A DNA stretch of 13,033 nucleotides from Physocladia obscura (taxonomy: Eukaryota > Chytridiomycota > Chytridiomycetes > Chytridiales > Chytriomycetaceae), in contig JADGJH010000934.1 of NCBI GenBank assembly GCA_027596945.1, positions 1 to 13,033 on the forward strand, in the 5' to 3' direction. Under the pieces are notes generated by a model that worked only from the letters and a program-made list of their open reading frames with translations, had not been told where the DNA came from and did not search any database. A program made the translations under genes and the position numbers. Shown piece after piece: positions 1 to 7,097 of this stretch. Each line of letters begins with the position of its first letter. The first letter of the stretch is position 1.

Positions 1-1106
1 CTTCTATCTCAATTGCTCAATTCTTGTCCAAAACATCCTTCCGCATTGTTTCAACTATTCTGCTGGCTTCTTTCAGCATCTGGTTTATCTCTATTAAATT
101 TCCTTCAAAGTCATTTTTCCTTTATTGTGAATGTAATGACAATCACGCAATACAACACAGTATTTTTTGCAAAAACTAACTAATGCCCCATTGAATTGCT
201 GCACATTAAGATCCTAATTAGCATCACAAATTCTGTGTTGAGTCTAAGATTCAATACACAAGCTGAATGTATGAGATAATAATTATATTCTTTGCTTAAT
301 TAGATACAAATTTTTTATATGAATCCAGGTAAGAAACTGGGCTTGACTGGATTTCTGCACCAAGGTTCAACCAAGAGCGGGACAATAAAATTTCAACTTT
401 GTCTCATAAAGTCAATTTTAAATGGAAGTTTTATTCAAAACTATATCCCCATGTGAAAAATTCAATATGAATAATAAAGAAAAGACCATGATAAAAATTT
501 ATGGATTTCTGCTGAGAGAAACCCTTTGTTCTTTTACAGAAATAATGGGACAAAGAAAACAAAATAGGCTAAAGAACTATTGCAAACAGCAAAGATGACT
601 GAATCAAAAATTAAGACACTTCCATACCCCTACAAAAATATTGAAGGGAAAGACAATATATTTGAGAAAGTTGCTGGTTTTGGCAGGTGGTTGAAATCCA
701 TTTAGAAGAGATAGGACTCTGCCGGCAAAAATTCTGGAGTTCTGTAAACATAAAAGATGGGTGGAAAAAAGAAGCTAATCCATATTATCTTATCCACACA
801 GAAGAATTCATGATTAAAATTGTCAAATAAACAGCCAAAAGTCAAGAAAAAATGAAATTGTCAGCCATTTACGATCCCAGGTACCTACTTGACAGAATCC
901 TGGATGTGGAAGGTGAGAAAAACTCACTACAGGAGCACCACAAACAGGATCTTACTACCTTGGACGATAATCAATAAACCTTGATGGATTTCAATAAGCA
1001 TCGGGAATTTACAAGAGTCAAAGTAAAGCTATCATCTCAAATAGATCTAAATCTATGTACAGAATAACTAATAATTTAAACTTGAAAGTCCAACCTACAG
1101 ACCTGT
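1..1106. other. AT-rich gene-poor stretch
   Basis: I see no gene I can defend here. Short overlapping open frames occur on the + strand near 330-480, 468-600 and 568-840, but each is about 35 to 55 codons, they lie in different phases and none matches a family I know. Runs of that size are expected by chance in DNA this AT-rich. No tRNA-like cloverleaf or long tandem repeat is visible. Confidence 0.5.
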
Positions 1107-1749
1107 GTTAAAGTGTAAAAGGTTCAATTTGTATTGAAAGATGAATTTACTCTTTATTGAAAGAAATCACCTAAAAAAGTAAAGAAACAAAGACAGCAAA
1201 CTTGCTGTTTCCATCATTAAGCAGAAACTTTGTATTAATTCAATAAAATATTGGCATGAAGAGGAAAATGGCAATATTTGTTTTAAAGACTGTTTGGAAT
1301 TTTTGTGATAGAGGATTTTTGAACAATGAAAATAATCTAGAGTAAAAAAAAAAGAGTGTTTTGCTAAAAATCCTTACCATACACAATCATAAATGGAGAT
1401 TGCAACACAGTCATACCAGATAAAGTATTTGGCAGAGCAATGTTGTTGGAATCTCTGTTTATGATTGTGTATGGTAAGGATTTCAGCAAGAATTCGTTAT
1501 TTTTTTTATTCTAGATTTTTATTGTTCAAAAATTCTCAATCACAAAAATTCCAAAAACAGTCTTTAAATAAACCTTGTATTTTTCTCCCCATACAAAAAT
1601 CTCTTGTATTAGTGCAAAAGTTTCTGCTTAATGACAGAAACGGCAAGTCCACTGTTTGTTTCTTTACTTTTTAAGCAAATTAAGCCATTCCTTTCAATAA
1701 AAAAGTGAATGCACCTTTCAATATGGCTTAAATCTATTATACTTTAACA
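1107..1749. repeat. Long imperfect inverted repeat (foldback element)
   Basis: Two arms of about 300 nt (roughly 1107-1408 and 1441-1749) are reverse complements of each other with scattered mismatches and small indels, around a loop of about 32 nt. The best-matched part is next to the loop: CATACACAATCATAAA at about 1378-1393 pairs with TTTATGATTGTGTATG at about 1458-1473. Further out, paired blocks include a TTTCTGCTTAATGA-type segment (about 1216 and 1620) and TGTTAAAGT/ACTTTAACA at the outer ends. I see no coding capacity and no obvious target-site duplication. It could be a MITE or foldback transposon, or a local inverted duplication. If transcribed it would form a long hairpin RNA. Confidence 0.85.
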
Positions 1750-1872
1750 AATGCGGATAATTCAAACACAGCTGCTTAATGATTTTGCTTATTTGTGCTT
1801 GTTTGCTGTCATTTTATTTTTTTGTTTTTGTTGCAAAGAATTCTTCGTGAAAATACACAAATGCACAAGTGG

Positions 1873-1926
1873 CTGTTATTTGTGCTGGCAGCTGCTGTAG
1901 TTGATGTTTACAACAACAAATAACAG
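1873..1926. repeat. Short perfect inverted repeat (hairpin)
   Basis: CTGTTATTTGT at 1873-1883 is the exact reverse complement of ACAAATAACAG at 1916-1926, which gives an 11-bp stem with a 32-nt loop. Related fragments (ATTTGTGCTTG, CACAAATGCACAAG) lie just upstream at about 1790-1870, so the neighbourhood seems to contain nested or decayed inverted repeats. Function unknown. Confidence 0.6.
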
Positions 1927-1986
1927 ACAAGGGTAATTATTTTCTTTGTTTTCCTTGATGTTTCTTTATGTCTCAGAACTCAATAA

Positions 1987-2259
1987 CACATAACCATAAC
2001 TATTGGAACAATTAATATTCTTGTTGAAGAAGCAGATGAGATAGTAGATTGGATCATAGATGAGATACCAAACTCAGAATCAAAAGTCAATGGAATTGAT
2101 AAAAGTATGAATGAGACTAAATATTTTATCATAGACTCACTGCAATATCCAGCAGTTGTAGAACTTATTGAGGAGATGAGAGATAGAGTGGAAGTGATAC
2201 CACAAATAAAACCACACTGTCAACAAATAACAGGCACACAGGGTACAACAAGTTATTGA
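1987..2259 (+). other. Unassigned 90-codon open frame, possible exon or remnant
   Basis: This + strand frame is free of stops for 90 codons between a TAA at 1984-1986 and a TGA at 2257-2259. The first in-frame ATG is late (2107), so if it is real it is an exon or a decayed gene piece rather than a complete small gene. The translation is acidic and hydrophobic, with stretches such as INILVEEADEIVDWIIDEI and KYFIIDSLQYPAVVELIEEM. A faint likeness to the start of RNase-H-fold 3'-5' exonuclease domains is my impression only. A stop-free run this long is uncommon at this base composition but not impossible. Confidence 0.25.
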
Positions 2260-2901
2260 TCATTGGAAATGATGTAGGTTTCAAATTGTTGAAAAATGTA
2301 AGAAATTTAAGAGGAAGAATTTAGGGTACCCACAATTAATAGGTGGACAAATTTCCAATAAGATGAAAATTTGTAGAAAAAGGTCAAAAAAATCCTATAG
2401 AATATGTGCCGCAAAACAACACAATTTTCCAATCAGTTGCTCAAGGAGTTGAGTGAGAAAGGGGTCATTGTTCGTGTTAAGATTGATGATCCTAATAAAT
2501 TTGCAAGAGATTTTTTGAAGACTGAAACCCAGGTATGAATCGCAGATGCTTTTTACTGCAAAGAATAACTTGGAGCAGATTCACAGCTATGGAAATCATT
2601 TCGGCCACTTAATATTCTTTTTGGCGCAATATCATTGTTGTTTTCCCCCCAAAAAAATTTTCAATAATTTTTTGGCCGAATAAAAATTACGTTTGGAGAT
2701 TCGTGCATTAACAGTTGCAGGTAGTGAAAAATGAATGCGGAAAAATGGGCTACAGAAAACGCGGCTTTGTTCAATTGTTGGATGGTAGACGCAAAAAAAG
2801 CTGAATTTCCATGTTTTTTTTTTGTTTTTTTTTTAGAAAAAGAAAAAAAAAATACAAAAAAGGTAAATTTATCAATAAATTAATTTCTCTATCTTTACCA
2901 G
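2260..2901 (+). other. Region upstream of the carbonic anhydrase exon, missing exon not found
   Basis: Apart from the exon-like piece at 2404-2532, this stretch holds T- and A-rich tracts and ends in a clear polypyrimidine acceptor (TCTCTATCTTTACCAG, AG at 2900-2901). TTCGGCCA at about 2607 and TGGCCGAA at about 2683 form an 8-bp inverted pair. I searched all three + frames for the expected Cys-x-Asp-Ser-Arg exon of the carbonic anhydrase and saw none. Confidence 0.4.
2404..2532 (+). other. Exon-like 43-codon segment ending at a good splice donor
   Basis: An ATG at 2404, directly downstream of an in-frame TAG, opens 43 codons ending exactly at CAG|GTATGA (2533), a plausible 5' splice site in phase 0. 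The peptide includes KELSEKGVIVRVKIDDPNKF. It lies upstream of the carbonic anhydrase exon, but it does not resemble the N-terminus of that family, and its phase does not match the phase-2 acceptor at 2901. It could be a first exon of something else or chance. Confidence 0.2.
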
Positions 2902-3508
2902 AGTCGACCCAGCAATCATTACAGACTGTGAGCCAGGCGATTTATTTGTTGTTCGCAATGTCGCGAATCTGGTCGCACCATACAATCCCGACGGTAGCCA
3001 TCACGGTGTGTCAGCAGCACTCGAATTTGCCGTGAAGGGACTCAAAGTGAACAACATAATCGTAATGGGGCATACAAAATGCGGAGGTATTGCTGCCTTA
3101 ATGCGTGGCATTTCCGATTCAAACGAAACAGAGTTTTTGGGACCTTGGATGAAAATTGCAGAAAAGGCACGAAACAAAGTCTTGAAGCATTTCAGTCACA
3201 AAGAAATGGACATTCAAAACCGCGCCTGTGAGCATGCATCGATTTTATTGTCTCTTGAAAATTTGGTGTCTTATCCATGGGTTCGCGAGAAACTTATGAA
3301 TGAATCCATTAGTATTCATGGTTGGTATTTCGATTTTGAAGATGGAGAATTGCTTGCTTTGAATCCGGATACTCTAGTATTCGAGCCTTTGGTTGAAGCT
3401 GATGAAAGCAAGCTAGCTGGGTTGAATATTCTGGGAAAAGAAAATTCCACGGTTGAAGAGCATGAAGATTTCAGTTCTGGAATGAAACAAACAGATCAAA
3501 TAAAATAA
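2902..3508 (+). CDS. Beta-class carbonic anhydrase, 3' exon (5' part missing)
   Basis: This exon encodes the last 201 residues of a beta-carbonic anhydrase, a zinc enzyme that interconverts CO2 and bicarbonate. After the acceptor at 2900-2901 the first base completes a codon, then comes VDPAIITDCEPGDLFVVRNVANLV, given here only for its key parts: the VDP start that normally follows CSDSR, the RNVAN motif, and GHTKCGG (about 3077-3097), which supplies the His and second Cys zinc ligands. The SAALEFAVKGL, FLGPWMKIAE, SLENLVSYPWV and HGWYFDF segments resemble the proteobacterial-type clade rather than the yeast Nce103 type. The first zinc Cys and the Asp-Arg dyad must lie in an upstream exon that I could not find. 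The last 45 residues are an acidic tail. The stop is TAA at 3506-3508, with AATAAA motifs overlapping it (3499-3509). Family call is firm; completeness is not. Confidence 0.9.
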
Positions 3509-3933
3509 ATTACTGGAAGATACTTTTTTTTCCTAATCATATTGTTATTCGGAATGCTAATTACTTAGAATATACTGATCCATCTATCAGTATTCCTTGT
3601 TGTCATTACACTACAGAAATTTAAGATGCTTAGGATATTATTAATGTTTGGTACTTCTGCGTTGAAAATAGTTTGCTTTCAACAAAAACTGACAGTAATT
3701 ATTTGCCTCTTCTGGCTGCCTTTGCCCCTTCTGGCTGCAGGTATCGTCGTGGAGTTTCTACTGTTAAAAGCGAATGCGCTGGTGAAACATATCAGATTGC
3801 TGCAGTTGTCAATATTTATTCCAAAGGGCACAGATAATCACTCAATCTTTGCAACCATACAATTTATTGCTTTGGTCCATCAGTAACCAAACCCCGTGTT
3901 CAAACAAAACTACCAAAAACGTACACATATAGT
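3509..3933. other. Convergent intergenic stretch between carbonic anhydrase and uL23
   Basis: This holds the 3' flanks of two convergent genes. TTTATT at 3863-3868 reads AATAAA on the minus strand, about 66 nt past the uL23 stop, and is a likely poly(A) signal. On the + strand, short protein-like frames exist (27 codons from 3541, with a YTDPSISIPCCHYTTEI segment, and about 50 codons ending in IAAVVNIYSKGHR near 3830). They have no shared frame or start, so I leave them unassigned. Confidence 0.4.
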
Positions 3934-4481
3934 TTAGATGAATCCGATTCTGTTGGCAACTTCAAGAGCTTCGACTCCAGCATCAAGTGTTACATACGCT
4001 TTCTTCTTTCCATCTGGTCTAACCAAGGTGTTGATTTTGATAGCGTCGACATCATAAAGGCGTTTGACAGAGTCTTTAATCTGTCTCTTGTTGCTGCGTA
4101 CATCGACAATAAACACAAGAGTGTTGTCCTCCTCAATCTTCTTCATCGCTGATTCGGTATTCAGTGGGAATTTGACAACGGCATGTGCATCGAGGGATGA
4201 AGTGCGCGGGACAGAGCGGCGCGGGTACTTTGGGCTACGCGCGAGTTTCAAGGTCTTTGGAAGACGGAAAGTTGTCGAAGTGCGGACCTTCCGCTCAACT
4301 TTGCCGCCGGTTCCTTTTAGAACGGCTTTCTTGGCGGCAGCTGCCTTCTTAATGGCAGGTGATGCTGTTTTGCAAATTATTCAGGTTGTGCATTGTATAT
4401 TTCGTTTAGGGCTGATATGCGTGGTATTTTGCATTATTCGACAAAAATTTACTCACCAGTGTTCTTGGTAACTGGCGCCAT
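3934..4481 (-). CDS. RPL25: 60S ribosomal protein uL23 (L23a/L25)
   Basis: The gene has two exons on the minus strand: 4457-4481 (ATG at 4481, eight codons plus one base) and 3934-4364, joined across a 92-nt GTGAGT...CAG intron (4365-4456). The product is 151 residues, the usual size. It has a Lys/Ala-rich basic N-terminal tail ([20 protein letters not shown]), then the conserved [15 protein letters not shown] and [12 protein letters not shown] segments, then the globular core with [37 protein letters not shown] and [14 protein letters not shown], ending in VANRIGFI. uL23 binds 25S/28S rRNA domain III at the polypeptide exit tunnel and docks SRP and nascent-chain factors. The short first exon just after the start codon is typical of fungal ribosomal protein genes. 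A minus-strand AATAAA lies at 3863-3868. Confidence 0.97.
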
Positions 4482-4637
4482 TCTAAATTTGAAAGAAAGT
4501 TTGGGTTGATTGGTTAGAGTTTCTTCTATTCACCAATTCTTTGAAAAGACCCTCTTTTATACGCCTCGTAAACATCGAATTCTTTTCGCTTTTTTCGCTG
4601 AGTGTTGCGAATCTTCAGTGTTGATTCAAATTAATAG
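4482..4637. promoter_or_regulatory. Probable divergent promoter region
   Basis: This 156-bp stretch separates the uL23 start codon (minus) from the ATG of the possible gene at 4638 (plus). It is T-rich on the + strand and contains a TTTTATACGCC box near 4555. No specific operator is recognisable. The promoter role is inferred from position. Confidence 0.3.
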
Positions 4638-5331
4638 ATGTGCATCTACTGCTCTATTCTTTTATGTCAGACCGATCCTTTATTCGATTTGATTGGATCA
4701 TTACGTTCTCTACATTTATTTCGTCCAGTATTTAATGGTAGAAAGCGTTCTCGTCGTTATACAGTATGGGGATGGACTGAAGTTGGGGTAGGATTGCTCA
4801 CTTTTTCGAAGAACTGAAAATCAATTTCTCATAATCTCCCCACAGATCAACTCCTCTTTGAAAATATTCATCCAAAGCTCTAATGAAACACTTATTTTCA
4901 CCAACACCCAAATAAGCACAGATTACTTCAGACACCGTTAATTATCCAAATTCAAACACAGCAATCATGGAAATTTTAAAATTTCTGGAAGGATCCCATT
5001 TTGTTGCCCCACTGACATGTAATCGTTCGTTTGACGCGCTTTTTAGGATTGCAAAAGGGTGAGTATTTAAGTCCACTATAACTCAGACAAAAATTCAGTT
5101 TAATGATGGCATAGTAAACAATTAGATTACCACGGTGTGATCTCTCGTATTCCGCGACTTGGGATTCCTCAAGATTATATAAAAAATCAGTATTTGGTGG
5201 TTTTGCATTCCATAACCAATGTTTTAGCATTGCTGCAAAATCCATTTTCATCCTTGAATGAACTGATTCTAAACCAAACAAACAAAAACAAAAGGGCACG
5301 TGGAAATGCGTCCGTAGTTATTTTTTTTTAA
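4638..5331 (+). CDS. Possible novel spliced gene, unknown function
   Basis: Exon 1 (4638-4787) opens with an ATG preceded by in-frame TAA and TAG and runs 50 codons to GGG|GTAGGA. Two acceptors could follow. CCCCACAG at 4845 (58-nt intron) gives an 81-aa product ending at TAA 4939-4941. AAGCACAG at 4921 (134-nt intron) keeps a long frame, which continues to AAAGG|GTGAGT at 5058 and, after a 56-nt intron (5059-5114), joins in phase 2 to an exon ending at TAA 5329-5331, for about 167 aa. A shorter start at ATG 4967 would give 102 aa. Three splice junctions agreeing in phase argue for a real gene. I recognise no domain. The C-terminal half includes VISRIPRLGIPQDY and NVLALLQNPFSSLNELIL, then a basic NKNKRARG. 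Chance open frames remain possible, and the last exon also has an overlapping minus-strand frame. Confidence 0.35.
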
Positions 5332-5590
5332 AAGAGTAAATTATATACTTGTGGGTTGTGTGAGACAACAACTTTAAATTATAATAATAGAGCAGCAAGT
5401 TTAATAATTTCAATAGAAGGCAAAAACTACAAAAAACCAAAGCCAGAGAGAGATAGAGATAGAGAGAGGGGGAAAAGGAGAGAGAGAAAGAAAAAAAAAT
5501 TAAAGCAGCAAAAAACAAAACAATATAAAAAAAAAAAGAAATATAAATCTGGGTAAAAAGAGGAAAGAGAACAAACAACGTATAATCTGG
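5332..5590. repeat. Low-complexity purine-rich tract
   Basis: The core at about 5442-5545 is nearly all A and G on the + strand, with AGAGATAGAGATAGAGAGAG-type microsatellite repeats passing into long A runs. Stop-free frames through it on either strand (Arg/Glu/Lys-rich or Leu/Phe/Ser-rich) are by-products of the composition. It lies just downstream of the minus-strand Rho gene and is probably 3' flank. Confidence 0.8.
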
Positions 5591-6540
5591 TCATAAAAGG
5601 CTACATTTCTCCGGTTTTGTTGATGCTCCGGTAGTTCCTGGGGGCCTCGCTTTAACTCCTCCATATCTATACGCCATCGCAACACGCGCAGCATACTCAA
5701 AAACATTATTAACTCCTTCGCCCGTGAGAGCCGAGCACTCGAAATACTTTGCCCGGATTTTCGCTGCAACGCTTTGTCCCTGTATATATATTATATCAAA
5801 AATGTTTAAAGTAATTTTGTAATATGTATCACCTGTTCCGTCAAGACTGGTTCCTGCCCATTCTTTTCCAGAAACGCAACCGTCTTTGGGTCTGTTCGCA
5901 AATCTTTTTTGCAGCCGACAAGGATTACCGGCACGTTTCGACAGAAATGGGTTACTTCGGTTATCCACTAATTAAATTTTATAAGGAAAAAAGAAAAAAA
6001 AAAAAAATAACGACGAAAAAAACATATTTAAATCAAATTCAAATAACGAAAAAAAAATTTTTTTTTTTTTTTTTTCTTGCCGCAGACAAATGAATGTGAA
6101 GGGTCGGGATGGGTGTATAAACATATATATATTGATTTTACATTTTCAACCACGTTCTCAAGTGAATCCGGCGAATCAATCGAAAAACAAATCAGAATCG
6201 CATGCGAATCCGTATACGTCAAAGGCCGCAACCGTGAATAGTCTTCCTGTCCTGCAGTATCCCACAATGCCAGCGTCACGTGCCGGCCGTCAAGATCAAT
6301 GATCTTGGTCGTATTTTCGAATACTGTTGGGATATAATCCTTTTTTTTGTTTTCCAGATTGTGTTGTGTGGATGCGTTATACGTCATAGTGCGCACAAAA
6401 GCACAGAAGTTTTTGTAAATCTCTCTCACCCCCGGAAACTCGCCGTTGTTGTATACAGTAAGTAAACAAGTCTTTCCGCAGAATCCGTCACCGACAACAA
6501 CAAACTTGACTTTTGGAAGATCAAATACTGCGTCACTCAT
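5591..6540 (-). CDS. Rho-family small GTPase, copy 1
   Basis: Four phase-0 exons on the minus strand (6430-6540, 6142-6339, 5833-5967, 5591-5779) encode 210 residues. In order: P-loop GDGFCGKT (residues 17-24), switch I with PTVFENTTK, switch [17 protein letters not shown], the base-binding GCKKDL, the Rho insert region ([20 protein letters not shown]), the [10 protein letters not shown]5 loop, and a C-terminal CSLL. That CaaX box ends in Leu, predicting geranylgeranylation and membrane anchoring. Rho proteins are GTP switches for actin, polarity and, in fungi, wall synthesis. Two oddities: Phe occupies the usual Ala of GDGACGKT, and the first intron (6340-6429, 90 nt) has no stop in frame and an A-rich acceptor. 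Introns 2 and 3 (5968-6141 and 5780-5832) are conventional; the former holds a (A)9(T)n tract. Subtype (Rho1 or Rho4-like) is not settled. Confidence 0.93.
6340..6429 (-). other. In-frame, stop-free intron within the switch I coding region
   Basis: The minus-strand GTGAGA donor follows ...EFPG, and AAAAAAAAG precedes DYIPTVF. The segment is exactly 30 codons without a stop, so retention would insert 30 residues between beta-1/helix-1 and the effector loop. No other Rho GTPase I know has such an insert, and removing it restores the canonical spacing, so I read it as an intron. The acceptor lacks a pyrimidine tract. Confidence 0.75.
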
Positions 6541-6606
6541 TGTGTTCTCAAGTGTTTGGAGATTTTTTTCGAAACAAGAAAAAAAAGGGAAGAGCAACAG
6601 ACGTTG

Positions 6607-6626
6607 GATTTGAACCTGAATTTGAT
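6607..6626. repeat. GAACCTG direct repeat, copy A
   Basis: GATTTGAACCTGAATTTGAT matches 18 of 20 positions of the copy at 6895-6914. It lies 67 bp upstream of the Rho copy 1 start codon. On the minus strand it reads as a B-box-like GGTTCAAATC, but no flanking tRNA fold is present. Confidence 0.6.
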
Positions 6627-6832
6627 TAAAAGACACATTTCAAAAAGGCTAATTCCCATTTCTTTCAGGTAAAATTTCTGATAATTTGGGTATAAGCCCT
6701 TTCGATCCCGCCCTTGAGCCTTAATTTTCGAAGGTCTTTTTCTGATCCACGTTATTTCCATCAAAACAAACACATTGTCTCAAAATACAAAAAAATTATT
6801 TGAACAGTCGGAAATCTGAACAAAATAATTTA

Positions 6833-6940
6833 TTAGTTTCGAACCTGGAACTGTCAATATTCTCAGCCTCCTGCATGTTCGACAGCAACAATTAGATTTG
6901 AACCTGAAATAGATGAGTACGGCGAACAGTTTCAGCCTCC
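6833..6940. repeat. GAACCTG ... TCAGCCTCC imperfect duplication, copies B and C
   Basis: Unit B (6833-6871) and unit C (6892-6940) share the order TTAG-TT-GAACCTG (15 of 18 matches at their starts) followed by an identical TCAGCCTCC (6863-6871 and 6932-6940), with about 10 bp more spacer in C. This is an old local duplication, or paired regulatory sites upstream of Rho copy 1. Confidence 0.55.
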
Positions 6941-7097
6941 ATTATTCTGCTTTAATTTCCATACTTGATGATTGTACTCTACCGAATAAAAAAGCAATCT
7001 TGTTTTCTTTTTATGTTTTTTTTCGTCTTCCACTAAAACGAAATACTTAAGACAAGAAAAAAAAAAAAAAATAACCAATAACACACAAACAGAAAAA

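Larger units (their letters stand above)
6541..7097. promoter_or_regulatory. Inter-Rho region, likely promoter of Rho copy 1
   Basis: This 557-bp stretch lies between the start of Rho copy 1 and the stop of Rho copy 2, both on the minus strand, so it should hold the copy 1 promoter and copy 2 terminator. It contains three copies of a GAACCTG-centred motif (listed separately) and a T/A-rich end near 7010-7075. No gene is visible: the 6537-6773 minus frame is an upstream overlap with no family resemblance. Confidence 0.4.

Noticed and set aside
330..840. Series of protein-like + strand frames suggesting a decayed gene
   Set aside because: Each is 35-55 codons in a different phase with no recognised family; expected by chance at this AT content.
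1465..1674. 69-codon + strand frame in the second arm of the foldback
   Set aside because: The opposite arm does not preserve it, and it is low-complexity; no sign of coding constraint.
2692..2712. GATTCG within TTTGGAGATTCGTGC as the missing carbonic anhydrase CSDSR exon
   Set aside because: There is no Cys two residues before the Asp and no Arg after the Ser, and the splice phase would omit the Arg codon.
5356..5578. Long open frames on both strands in the purine-rich tract
   Set aside because: They consist of a few amino acids dictated by the AG/TC composition, with no domain; they are by-products of a simple repeat.
6090..6465. Two + strand frames opposite Rho copy 1
   Set aside because: They are antisense to exons with intact GTPase motifs.
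6600..6920. tRNA gene or tRNA pseudogene suggested by GGTTCAAATC on the minus strand
   Set aside because: The T-stem does not pair and no acceptor, D or anticodon arm is found upstream.
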